NCBI GenBank assembly: GCA_009886815.1
Contig: QXYP01000243.1
Location: forward strand, 1 to 6,333
Length of the DNA: 6,333 nucleotides
Source of the DNA: Halieaceae bacterium
Lineage (GTDB): Bacteria > Pseudomonadota > Gammaproteobacteria > Pseudomonadales > Halieaceae
Reading direction: 5' to 3'
Notes under the pieces: generated by a model
Databases searched by the model: none
What the model was told of the DNA's origin: nothing
What the model saw: only the letters and a program-made list of their open reading frames with translations
In this document: piece by piece, positions 1 to 6,173 of the stretch
How positions within the stretch are numbered: the first letter of the stretch is position 1
How the letters are laid out: each line of letters starts with the position of its first letter
Program-made: the position numbers and the translations under genes

Positions 1-444
1 TTCTGCCCGGTCAGCCCGGGTGCGCAATCCGCCCTCCTCTGCCGCCACAGGGAAAATGTGCCCGGGCTGTACCAGGTCAGCCGCAGAAGTCTGTGATGCC
101 ACTGCAACGCGAACGGTGTGAGCACGATCCTTGGCTGAAATACCCGTTTCAATACCCTCAGCCGCTTCGATAGACAGCGTAAACGGTGCGGTATCGCCCT
201 GCCCCTCTACCATTAGAGGTAAATGCAGGTAGTCACAGCGCTCCCGGGTGAGCCCCAGGCATATCAACCCCCGGGCCTGGCGCGCCATAAAAGTAATGTG
301 GCTCGCCTCACAAAGCTCTGCAGCAATGGTCACGATTCCGGTCACGCCGCCACCGCTGTCGTCTAATAGCAATAACACCATTTGCCCGTGACGCAGGTCG
401 CTAATCAGACTCTCAGGATCACGGTAGTTAAGTGTCTCAGTCAT
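1..444 (-). CDS. RibBA-type protein, N-terminal RibB-like domain with degenerate active site (partial, continues past left edge)
   Basis: The 148 visible codons start at ATG 444 and are open to the edge. The protein is recognisably of the 3,4-dihydroxy-2-butanone-4-phosphate synthase (RibB) family, which makes the four-carbon precursor of riboflavin from ribulose 5-phosphate. Landmarks are FMARQARGLICLGLT (residues 53-67), PLMV (75-78), SIEAAEG (91-97), TGISAKDRAHTV (100-111) and PGHIFP (127-132). The usual acidic loop DDEDRENEGD is replaced by LLDDSGGGVTGIVT (26-39). The usual GGHTEA is replaced by ADRAE (144-148), so the residues matching E. coli Arg37, Glu38, Asp42 and His153 are missing. 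Family knowledge makes this domain unlikely to be active. In this operon position RibB is normally fused to a GTP cyclohydrolase II-like domain, which would lie outside the window. Its start overlaps the ribE stop by 8 nt (ATGACTGA), so it is probably translationally coupled. Family assignment is firm; inactivity is inference, and I give no symbol for that reason. Confidence 0.85.
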   Translation of the reverse strand, partial: MTETLNYRDPESLISDLRHGQMVLLLLDDSGGGVTGIVTIAAELCEASHITFMARQARGLICLGLTRERCDYLHLPLMVEGQGDTAPFTLSIEAAEGIETGISAKDRAHTVRVAVASQTSAADLVQPGHIFPVAAEEGGLRTRADRAE

Positions 445-1093
445 GTATAAATCCCGAAGCGCGCAATGTGTCCATTGAAAGGCCTGTACCTTGAGCGGCA
501 CTGTCTCCCTGCAGAAGTCGTTCTAAATATCGCGCAATCACGTCGACCTCAAGGTTGATGCGGGTGCCCTCGCGATATTCGCTAAACACAGTCTCCTCAA
601 AGGTTTGGGGAATGATATTAAGATCAAACTCCGCCCCGTTGACCGAGTTGACAGTTAAGCTAGTACCGTCAACTGTGATGCTCCCTTTGTGCGCGATATA
701 GCGCGCAAGCTCTGGCGGTGCAGCCATCACGTAGCGCCAAGATCGACCCTCACGAGCGACCGACACGACAGTTCCCACACCGTCGACATGGCCGCTGACA
801 ATATGGCCGCCCAAGCGTGACGTGGGGGTTAGAGACTTTTCTAGATTGACAGGGTCTCCCGGCTTACGGTCGCCCAGTGTCGTCAAGTTCAACGACTCAA
901 TCGACACATCGGCCCAGTAGCCATCGCCGGGCAATCCGGTGACCGTTAGGCAAACGCCACTGGTCGCAATGCTGTCCCCTAGCTGCACGTCACTAAGATC
1001 GAGTTTCCTCGACAGCACACGCAAACGGAGGTCCCCGCCTTGGGTTTCCATAGCCGCGATCTCCCCAACGGCCTGAATAATTCCTGTAAACAC
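437..1093 (-). CDS. ribE: Riboflavin synthase, alpha chain
   Basis: This enzyme dismutates two 6,7-dimethyl-8-ribityllumazine molecules to riboflavin plus the pyrimidine substrate of lumazine synthase; it is a cytosolic homotrimer. The 218 residues form two tandem lumazine-binding barrels, about 1-97 and 98-190. The diagnostic N-terminus MFTGIIQAVGEI is present, as are GVCLTV (46-51, Cys48), GGHIVSGHVDGVG (95-107, His102) and the second-barrel motif VDGTSLTVNSV (141-151). Asp184 and the C-terminal trimerisation helix near RYLERLL (188-194) follow. Length matches E. coli RibC/RibE (about 213). The start is GTG at 1093, fixed by the universal MFTGI N-terminus. An AAGGA ribosome-binding sequence lies inside the last codons of ribD, whose stop is only 4 nt upstream. 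The first-barrel motif reads ATSGVCLT where many homologues have AVNGVCLT, a mild deviation. Named ribE following the convention for the alpha-type enzyme; E. coli calls it ribC. Confidence 0.97.
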   Translation of the reverse strand: MFTGIIQAVGEIAAMETQGGDLRLRVLSRKLDLSDVQLGDSIATSGVCLTVTGLPGDGYWADVSIESLNLTTLGDRKPGDPVNLEKSLTPTSRLGGHIVSGHVDGVGTVVSVAREGRSWRYVMAAPPELARYIAHKGSITVDGTSLTVNSVNGAEFDLNIIPQTFEETVFSEYREGTRINLEVDVIARYLERLLQGDSAAQGTGLSMDTLRASGFIHD

Positions 1094-1097
1094 GTCT

Positions 1098-2216
1098 TTA
1101 GTTTCCTTTTAGAACGGCAGCAATGATACGCATGTCGGAGCCCATGGGGCTCACTTCTTGATAAGCCAATTGGATGCCGTCTTTCAACTCAGAAAAAGCG
1201 AGGTCTGCAAGAGGGCGAGCAGAGCTTCCCAAAAGCGTCGGCGCTTGATAAATAAGCAGCTCATCGACAAGCCCAGCTTTTAAAAACGCGGCCGCTAACG
1301 CGGGACCGCTCTCTATCAAAATCTCGTTGGCACCATCAGACCCTATGCCCTTCAGTATATCTTGTAAGTCCAGACCTTCTCCGTTGTGCGTAGCTGTTCT
1401 GTGGGGAACAGGCATTGCGGGTTTTTCACCGGTGGCTGTAATGACCAGAGTAGGCGCATTGGCTGACAACACCTTGGCCCCATTGGGCAGGCGTCCCTTG
1501 CTATCAAGCACCACCCGCGTCGGTGGGCGGTGTAGCGCCCTGGCCAATTCGTCACCACTGAAACCCAGCGCATCGGGTCGAACGGTCAGGGAGCAATCAT
1601 CGGCCAGTACCGTACCGATACCCGTGATTATCACAGAACTGGCAGCGCGTTGGCGCTGCACATCCTGACGAGATACTGCGCCGGTAATCCACTGACTTTC
1701 ACCAGACGCCATCGCCGTACGTCCGTCTAGGGAGCAGCCCAACTTTAAGCGTACCCGGCCCCAACCGCGCTCCATACGCAATAAAAATCCGGCTAATTCT
1801 GCGGCTGCTGACTCGGCACACACCCCCTGAGTCACCGCAATACCCGCCGCCTTTAGCCGGTCATATCCTTGCCCTGAAACACTGGGGTTAGGGTCTTTCA
1901 GCGCACCAACAACGCGACCGACCCCCGCGCTAATCAGTGCCTCGACACAGGGGCCCGTATGGCCCTGATGCGCACAAGGTTCAAGAGTGACATACGCGGT
2001 TGCTCCCCGGGGGGAAGCACAAGAAGACAGCGCCATAACCTCCGCATGCGCACCGCCCACCGGCTGGGTAAAACCCCGCCCAAGAATTTCATTATTGGCA
2101 ACGATGACACAGCCAACGTGAGGGTTAGGTGCAGCCCAGAAGCGGCCTTTGCGAGCTTCTATAAGAGCCTGCTCCATAAAAGCAGCGTCTTCTGGCTGCA
2201 CCGGAGAGCTGCTCAC
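1098..2216 (-). CDS. ribD: Bifunctional pyrimidine deaminase / pyrimidine reductase RibD
   Basis: RibD carries out the second and third steps of riboflavin synthesis from GTP: zinc-dependent deamination of the 2,5-diaminopyrimidine, then NADPH-dependent reduction of the ribosyl side chain. The N-terminal cytidine-deaminase-like domain (about 14-145) shows NPHVGCVIV (31-39), the zinc/catalytic HAE (57-59) and [12 protein letters not shown] (79-90, ligands Cys81 and Cys90). The dihydrofolate-reductase-like domain (about 150-372) shows [20 protein letters not shown], a degenerate [11 protein letters not shown] and a late [11 protein letters not shown]. Length of 372 fits the family (E. coli 367). 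The longest start is GTG at 2216, whose GTGA overlaps the nrdR stop by 4 nt and suggests coupled translation. Met14 (ATG at 2177) matches the shorter N-terminus of E. coli RibD and is an alternative. Neither start has a well-spaced Shine-Dalgarno, so start choice is uncertain although identity is not. Confidence 0.96.
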   Translation of the reverse strand: MSSSPVQPEDAAFMEQALIEARKGRFWAAPNPHVGCVIVANNEILGRGFTQPVGGAHAEVMALSSCASPRGATAYVTLEPCAHQGHTGPCVEALISAGVGRVVGALKDPNPSVSGQGYDRLKAAGIAVTQGVCAESAAAELAGFLLRMERGWGRVRLKLGCSLDGRTAMASGESQWITGAVSRQDVQRQRAASSVIITGIGTVLADDCSLTVRPDALGFSGDELARALHRPPTRVVLDSKGRLPNGAKVLSANAPTLVITATGEKPAMPVPHRTATHNGEGLDLQDILKGIGSDGANEILIESGPALAAAFLKAGLVDELLIYQAPTLLGSSARPLADLAFSELKDGIQLAYQEVSPMGSDMRIIAAVLKGN

Positions 2217-2680
2217 GTTTCTGCGGGGGGTTCCGCCTCCAAACTCTCAATGGCGTCCCTAAATTCTGAAAGGTCTTGGAAACTCCGATACACCGAAGCG
2301 AAGCGCACATAAGCCACTTGATCCATGGCTTTAAGCGCCTCCATGACATGACTGCCCACTTCGTCTGACGGTAGTTCACGTTCCCCTGTAGCGCGCAATT
2401 GATGCTTGATCTGCGTTATCCACTTTTCGATTTCTTCAACCGATACCGGACGTTTCTCCAGGGCGCGCAAAAAACCACCGCGCAGCTTCTCTTCGTTAAA
2501 AGGCTCGCGGCTCCCGTTTTGTTTAATAATTCGCGGCATGACCAATTCGGCCAGCTCATAAGTTGTAAAACGCTCTTTGCAACCAAGACACTCACGCCGA
2601 CGGCGCACCTGACCGCCGTCAGCAACCAGGCGAGAATCAATCACCTTGGTTTCGTCAATTGTGCAAAAAGGACACTGCAT
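2213..2680 (-). CDS. nrdR: Transcriptional repressor NrdR
   Basis: NrdR is a nucleotide-sensing repressor of ribonucleotide reductase genes, binding NrdR boxes upstream of nrd operons. The 155 residues open with a zinc ribbon: MQCPFC (Cys3, Cys6) and ECLGC (Cys31, Cys34), separated by the highly conserved TKVIDSRLV and the arginine-rich DNA-binding VRRRRE. An ATP-cone domain follows (about 49-139), with [48 protein letters not shown] and [15 protein letters not shown] all recognisable. Length is normal for the family. ATG at 2680 is supported by an AGAGG ribosome-binding sequence that overlaps the glyA TAG, 9 nt upstream. Location between glyA and ribD is the common gammaproteobacterial arrangement; no functional link to riboflavin is needed to explain it. 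The C-terminal tail EAEPPAET is poorly conserved in the family and its codons overlap the ribD start. Confidence 0.98.
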   Translation of the reverse strand: MQCPFCTIDETKVIDSRLVADGGQVRRRRECLGCKERFTTYELAELVMPRIIKQNGSREPFNEEKLRGGFLRALEKRPVSVEEIEKWITQIKHQLRATGERELPSDEVGSHVMEALKAMDQVAYVRFASVYRSFQDLSEFRDAIESLEAEPPAET

Positions 2681-2689
2681 GGCAGACCT

Positions 2690-3988
2690 CTATCGGGAGT
2701 ACACGGGTAGGCGACCGCAAATTTCTAACACCTTCTGACGCACCTCAGGAATTACCGTGTCTCCCGTGTCAGATTCTAGTGCAGCCAGCACATCACATAT
2801 CCAGTGGGTCAGTGCCGCCGTGTCGGCCTCTGAGAAGCCACGGGTAGTAATCGCCGGGGTACCTAAGCGTAAGCCAGAGGTTACAAAAGGCGAGCGTGGG
2901 TCATTGGGCACGGCGTTTTTATTGACCGTAATATAAGCCTCACCGAGGGCTGCATCGGCATCCTTTCCTGTGTAAGACTTACCGATGAGGTCTAGCAGCA
3001 TGAGGTGGTTGTCAGTGCCACCGGAAACAATCTTGTGCCCACGCTCTACAAAGGTAGCTGCCATTGCCTGGGCGTTCTTAACGACCTGACGCTGATAATC
3101 GGCAAAATCGGGCTCCATCGCCTCTTTAAACGCTACGGCTTTAGCCGCAATAACATGCATCAACGGGCCACCTTGGGCACCGGGGAAAACGGCACTGTTC
3201 AACTTTTTGTGCAGTACCTCGTCATCCTTGGCCAAAATAATGCCACTGCGAGGTCCCCTGAGGGTTTTATGCGTCGTTGAGGTCACGACATCGGCGTAGG
3301 GCATTGGCGAGGGGTAAACTCCCGCAGCGACTAAACCTGCCACGTGGGCCATATCTACCAGCAGATAGGCACCCACTGCATCGGCAATCTCTCGAAATTT
3401 TGACCAATCCATAATCCGGCTGTAGGCAGAGAAACCGCCGATGATAAGTTTCGGCTTATGGGTTTGAGCCAAGTCCATCAGGTCGTCGTAATTTATCAGC
3501 CCCGAATCGTGATCAATACCGTACTGAACAGCTTTATAAATTTTGCCTGAAAAATTAACCGATGCGCCATGAGTCAGGTGTCCGCCGTCGGCCAAGCTCA
3601 TTCCCATGACCGTATCGCCGGGCTCCAGCAGCGCGTGGTATACCGCGATATTGGCACTAGACCCTGAGTGGGGCTGAACATTGGCATAGGCCGCACCAAA
3701 CAGTTCTTTAGCCCGCTCAATGGCCAACTCTTCAGCCACATCAACAAACTCACAGCCCCCGTAGTAGCGCTTACCCGGGTAGCCCTCTGCATATTTATTG
3801 GTTAAAACCGATCCTTGCGCCTCAAGCACACGCGGGCTGGCGTAATTTTCTGACGCAATCAGCTCAATGTGCTCCTCCTGCCGCTGTGTCTCGGAACGCA
3901 TAGCCTTCCAGAGATCTGGGTCAAAAGCTGCTATGGACTGCACGTCGTCGTCGAGAAAGTTCGAAGGCTGAGATGCCGCTTGATTCAT
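2690..3988 (-). CDS. glyA: Serine hydroxymethyltransferase
   Basis: GlyA is a cytosolic pyridoxal-phosphate enzyme that interconverts serine and glycine while charging tetrahydrofolate with a one-carbon unit, which feeds purine, thymidylate and methionine synthesis. The 432 residues contain the family signatures: [11 protein letters not shown] (38-48), [20 protein letters not shown] (64-83), QPHSGSSAN (105-113), [19 protein letters not shown] (210-228) and the cofactor loop [12 protein letters not shown] (236-247), in which Lys241 forms the Schiff base with pyridoxal phosphate. The C-terminal half is intact and ends in [12 protein letters not shown]. The protein has roughly 13 residues before the usual family start; no closer Met exists before Met30, so ATG 3988 is accepted. 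AGGG lies 8 nt upstream. It is the first gene of the operon with nrdR and the rib genes, behind a plausible promoter at 4016-4043. Confidence 0.98.
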   Translation of the reverse strand: MNQAASQPSNFLDDDVQSIAAFDPDLWKAMRSETQRQEEHIELIASENYASPRVLEAQGSVLTNKYAEGYPGKRYYGGCEFVDVAEELAIERAKELFGAAYANVQPHSGSSANIAVYHALLEPGDTVMGMSLADGGHLTHGASVNFSGKIYKAVQYGIDHDSGLINYDDLMDLAQTHKPKLIIGGFSAYSRIMDWSKFREIADAVGAYLLVDMAHVAGLVAAGVYPSPMPYADVVTSTTHKTLRGPRSGIILAKDDEVLHKKLNSAVFPGAQGGPLMHVIAAKAVAFKEAMEPDFADYQRQVVKNAQAMAATFVERGHKIVSGGTDNHLMLLDLIGKSYTGKDADAALGEAYITVNKNAVPNDPRSPFVTSGLRLGTPAITTRGFSEADTAALTHWICDVLAALESDTGDTVIPEVRQKVLEICGRLPVYSR

Positions 3989-4015
3989 GACTAATACCCT
4001 GGTTTGACAAAGAAA

Positions 4016-4043
4016 AAGATAAGTTCCGACAACGACCGGTCAA
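4016..4043 (-). promoter_or_regulatory. Candidate sigma-70-type promoter for the glyA-nrdR-rib operon
   Basis: On the minus strand TTGACC (4043-4038, five of six to the -35 consensus) is followed after 16 nt by TATCTT (4021-4016, four of six to the -10 consensus), about 27 nt before the glyA ATG. The 8-bp palindrome GACCGGTC (4041-4034) overlaps the -35 element and could serve as an operator, although short palindromes arise by chance. It is the best promoter-like pair in the gap ahead of glyA; there is no experimental support. Confidence 0.4.
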
Positions 4044-4097
4044 TATGTTGGAGACTGCAACCGTGTCCTTGCAAATCATAGTCCGCTAACGCAGTTC

Positions 4098-4127
4098 ATG
4101 CCCGCAGCTGTGACCGCTTCGGGACAT
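4098..4127 (-). repeat. Bulged inverted repeat (hairpin)
   Basis: On the minus strand ATGTCCCG (4127-4120) pairs with CGGGCAT (4104-4098) if one T is bulged out, enclosing a 15-nt loop. It lies about 10 nt beyond the stop of the doubtful 75-codon frame. No run of T follows, so it is not a standard intrinsic terminator. A stem of seven pairs with a bulge can arise by chance. Confidence 0.3.
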
Positions 4128-4135
4128 ATTCTAAC

Positions 4136-4363
4136 TTATCCTTGCGCCACCCCATAGATGGGCCAATATAAAATGCGAACCGGCACTTTGAACGGTATGC
4201 CCAGGAGCAAACTAGTGCCAGCTCTACCCATTCGTTGACTGCTTTTGGTAATGGGAATTTTTAACTTCCAGAGCCTGGTCACGCGCTTACGTTTGAGCAA
4301 ACCCATCAAATTGCAGAGGCAACAATCAGCTTCCCAAGCGTGTAAGCAAGCCTTAGCCCCCAT
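4136..4363 (-). CDS. Doubtful 75-codon hypothetical ORF
   Basis: I do not recognise this product. Read from ATG 4363 it is cysteine-rich at first (four Cys within residues 6-17). From Met20 it becomes strongly basic and aromatic: LLKRKRVTRLWKLK (22-35), then SLLLGIPFKVPVRILYWPIYG (split as SLLLGIPFK and VPVRILYWPIYG, 51-71). That second part reads like real protein, with a short hydrophobic stretch bounded by Arg/Lys and Trp/Tyr/Pro. Against it, neither ATG 4363 nor ATG 4306 (Met20) has a Shine-Dalgarno sequence. Third-position GC is near that of random sequence here, and no neighbour is coupled to it. It could be a genuine small basic membrane-associated protein, a fragment of an inserted element, or chance. 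Confidence 0.22.
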   Translation of the reverse strand: MGAKACLHAWEADCCLCNLMGLLKRKRVTRLWKLKIPITKSSQRMGRAGTSLLLGIPFKVPVRILYWPIYGVAQG

Positions 4364-4473
4364 TCAAGACGCGCTAGTTAGCTAAAGCGCATATGAACCT
4401 AGCACTTGATGCTGCTTAGAAGTCACAGGTTGAGGGCTAAATTTTGAACCAATCTACCCACGAACTGTCGGGT

Positions 4474-4501
4474 CTCATTGACCTTCGAAATTTTCAATGA
4501 G
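4474..4501 (-). repeat. Seven-base inverted repeat at the end of the sugar-utilisation unit
   Basis: CTCATTG (4501-4495) and CAATGAG (4480-4474) form a perfect 7-bp stem around a 14-nt A/T-rich loop on the minus strand. It spans the stop codon of the 40-codon frame downstream of the symporter. The position suits an mRNA 3'-end stabiliser or a weak terminator, but no U-rich tail follows, so Rho-independent termination is not supported. Confidence 0.35.
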
Positions 4502-4597
4502 CGTCGGCTCACAGCTCGCTGTATGGGCGGAAGACGTTTGAACGAGCGTTAATACCGCAACGATAAAAGCCAGAGGAAGACCGAACCAACGAGGCAC
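4475..4597 (-). CDS. Small 40-residue ORF with signal-peptide-like N-terminus
   Basis: I do not recognise a family. The frame starts with GTG at 4597, one base after the TAA of the symporter, in a TAATGTG junction that suggests re-initiation; a weak GGTGG lies 4 nt upstream. The product begins MPRWFGLPLAFIVAVLTL, a basic Arg then a hydrophobic core, then VQTSSAHTASC. This has the shape of a cleavable Sec signal peptide, with SSA before His25 as a plausible cleavage site. After possible cleavage only about 16 residues remain (HTASCEPTLIENFEGQ). It may be a small single-span membrane or exported peptide accompanying the transporter. Alternatively it is the preserved front of a larger secreted protein such as a glycoside hydrolase, cut off by a stop or deletion. 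I cannot follow the product convincingly in the other two frames downstream. Coding status is uncertain, but the placement and composition are better than expected for noise. Confidence 0.42.
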   Translation of the reverse strand: MPRWFGLPLAFIVAVLTLVQTSSAHTASCEPTLIENFEGQ

Positions 4598-4598
4598 A

Positions 4599-6158
4599 TT
4601 ACCACCAGGTGATATAGAAAAATGCCAATATGCAGGTCACCACAATGGCTGCAGCATTAAAGCCTGTAGATGTAGCAAAGCTCACTCCGGAAGGCTCAAT
4701 GTATCCGGGCTGTGGCTGAGGCCTTGCCAGAGACCAGACTACGGCAATACCCACACACAATAAGAAGACAATACCCACGCGATCGATAAATGGCAGTGTC
4801 GGTAGTAAAAGCTTCATGGCCAAGGACAATACCGCCGATCCTACAGCCGCTAGCAGAGCGCCCGTTGCTGTTGTCTTACCCCAGAACATACCCAATAAGA
4901 AAATCGCGACAATACCGGGGGTGAAAAATCCGGTGAACTCCTGAATGTATTGAAACGCCTGATCGAAATTTCCCAGCAGTGGTTGCGCGGCTGCCATGGC
5001 AATAGCCATGGCCACTAGCGCTGTGGCCCGACCACTGAACACCCGATTACGCTCCAACCACTCTTTAGAAACCATAGAAGGCAGCAGATCAACGGTGAAA
5101 ATCGTTGAAATACTGTTACACATTGACGCAAGTGAGGACACAATGGCCGCCAAAAGAGCGGCAAAGACTAGCCCTTTGATGCCTGTAGGCAACAACGCCA
5201 TGGCCGATGGGTAAGCTTGATCCGGGGCCGCTAAGTCGGCATTTAGCGCAAACATGGCGATACCTGGCAACACCACAATAAGAGGCATTAGCAGCTTAAG
5301 GAATGCCGCAAAAGCAATGCCCTTTTGAGCTTCGCTCACACTTTTTGCCGCCAGTGCGCGCTGGATAATATATTGATTGAAGCCCCAATAAGACACGTTC
5401 ATCACCCACATACCGCCAATCAAAACTGAGATTCCGGGCAAACTCATGTAATGCGGATGGTCTTTGGCGAGTATCATGTCGAAGCGATCGGGCACGGTGT
5501 CCATTAAAGTAATGAAGCCATTCACCACCCCGGTACCGCCCGATACCTTCTCCAAAAGAATGACCGCAATCATGAGGCCGCCGGCGACGAGCAGCACCAC
5601 CTGAACAATATCGGTCAGGGCAACGGCTTTAAGGCCACCGTACAAAGAATAGGACACGGCAAAGAGCCCCAGAAGCACTAGACCCAAGGTCAGATCCACG
5701 CCCGCCACGGTATTAATGGCAAGAGCGCCTAACCACAAAATAGAGGTTAGGTTCACAAAGACATAAACACCGAGCCAAAAGCTGGCCATCACCGTTCGAA
5801 CGCGGTGGTCATATCGCTGTTCTAAAAACTGAGGCATGGTGTAAATGCCCGTCTTCAAAAAAACCGGTAACAAAAACTTACCGACTAGAATCAGTGTAAT
5901 CGCTGCCATCCACTCGTAAGACGCAATGGCCAATCCAATAGCATAGCCAGACCCCGACATGCCGATGATCTGCTCTGCCGATATATTGGCTGCAATGAGT
6001 GACGCACCTATCGCCCACCAGGGCAGTGACTTGCCTGCGAGAAAATAATCTGACGCATCTTTTTCATGCCCGGGTTTTTCCCGAGACACCCATTGGGCCA
6101 GACCAAACAAAGCAACGGCGTAGATTGCAACAATAGTAATATCGAGTGATGACAACAT
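4599..6158 (-). CDS. Sodium/sugar symporter of the SGLT branch (SSS family), vSGLT-like
   Basis: This is an inner-membrane transporter that uses the sodium gradient to import a monosaccharide. The 519 residues contain about 14 hydrophobic segments and closely resemble Vibrio parahaemolyticus vSGLT, as I recall its sequence. Shared stretches include DYFLAGKSLPWWAIGASL (37-54), AANISAEQ (56-63), YWGFNQYIIQRALAAKS (257-273), FAAFLKL (283-289) and AFQYIQEFTG (401-410). Sugar-site residues equivalent to vSGLT Asn64, Gln69, Glu88, Asn260, Lys294 and Gln428 appear as Asn58, Gln63, Glu82, Asn261, Lys288 and Gln403. Sodium-site serines are Ser341/Ser342 in AAIVSSLASM. The position of vSGLT Ser91 is Ala85 here. 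ATG 6158 begins 15 nt after the stop of the upstream hydrolase, with TTGGA about 9 nt before it. Pairing with a probable GH3 enzyme suggests glucose or a similar hexose, but the substrate is inferred. Confidence 0.93.
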   Translation of the reverse strand: MLSSLDITIVAIYAVALFGLAQWVSREKPGHEKDASDYFLAGKSLPWWAIGASLIAANISAEQIIGMSGSGYAIGLAIASYEWMAAITLILVGKFLLPVFLKTGIYTMPQFLEQRYDHRVRTVMASFWLGVYVFVNLTSILWLGALAINTVAGVDLTLGLVLLGLFAVSYSLYGGLKAVALTDIVQVVLLVAGGLMIAVILLEKVSGGTGVVNGFITLMDTVPDRFDMILAKDHPHYMSLPGISVLIGGMWVMNVSYWGFNQYIIQRALAAKSVSEAQKGIAFAAFLKLLMPLIVVLPGIAMFALNADLAAPDQAYPSAMALLPTGIKGLVFAALLAAIVSSLASMCNSISTIFTVDLLPSMVSKEWLERNRVFSGRATALVAMAIAMAAAQPLLGNFDQAFQYIQEFTGFFTPGIVAIFLLGMFWGKTTATGALLAAVGSAVLSLAMKLLLPTLPFIDRVGIVFLLCVGIAVVWSLARPQPQPGYIEPSGVSFATSTGFNAAAIVVTCILAFFYITWW

Positions 6159-6173
6159 AACTTCAGATCCAAT

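Larger units (their letters stand above)
3989..4474. other. Intergenic region without a convincing gene
   Basis: About 490 bases separate the sugar-utilisation unit from the glyA operon, unlike the tight spacing elsewhere in the window. I see the glyA promoter candidate near 4016-4043, a bulged hairpin at 4098-4127, a doubtful 75-codon minus-strand frame at 4136-4363, and the partial palindromes GTTTGAGCAAAC (4291-4302) and TTAGCTAA (4377-4384). I see no tRNA, rRNA, recognisable riboswitch, transposase fragment or clear intrinsic terminator. The length and lack of coding signal suit a deletion scar or decayed insertion, but this is inference. Confidence 0.6.

Noticed and set aside
300..370. 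Sequencing frameshift as explanation for the missing RibB acidic loop
   Set aside because: Neither alternative frame across 324-362 encodes anything like DDEDRENEGD: one hits a TGA and the other gives an arginine-rich string. The flanking RibB motifs are also in one continuous frame, and a second, separate site (the GGHTEA segment) is altered too.
1327..3280. Plus-strand open frames opposite ribD, nrdR and glyA
   Set aside because: They lie entirely within well-conserved genes on the other strand, show no recognisable motifs and have no ribosome-binding context; they are antisense shadows.
4081..4140. attC-like integron recombination site: bulged hairpin followed by CGTTAGC on the minus strand, next to an unknown ORF
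   Set aside because: The 3' end resembles an attC right end, but GTTAGCG does not fit GTTRRRY. No matching RYYYAAC partner is present, and there is no matching GTTR site on the other side of the ORF. The hairpin is too weak to support the call.
4291..4302. PurR-type operator at GTTTGAGCAAAC, since glyA is a PurR target in enterobacteria
   Set aside because: The palindrome has a different core from the ACGCAAACGTTTGCGT-like consensus, and it lies about 300 nt from the glyA start, well upstream of the promoter candidate.
3989..4598. tRNA, 6S RNA, tmRNA, glycine or FMN riboswitch in the gap upstream of glyA
   Set aside because: No T-loop GGTTCRA-like sequence with flanking stems, no conserved riboswitch core, and no resemblance to the 6S or tmRNA conserved ends on either strand.
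4551..4599. Alternative 16-codon frame starting at the ATG of TAATG, overlapping the symporter stop
   Set aside because: Very short, no better ribosome-binding site, and the neighbouring GTG frame gives a longer product with signal-peptide organisation.
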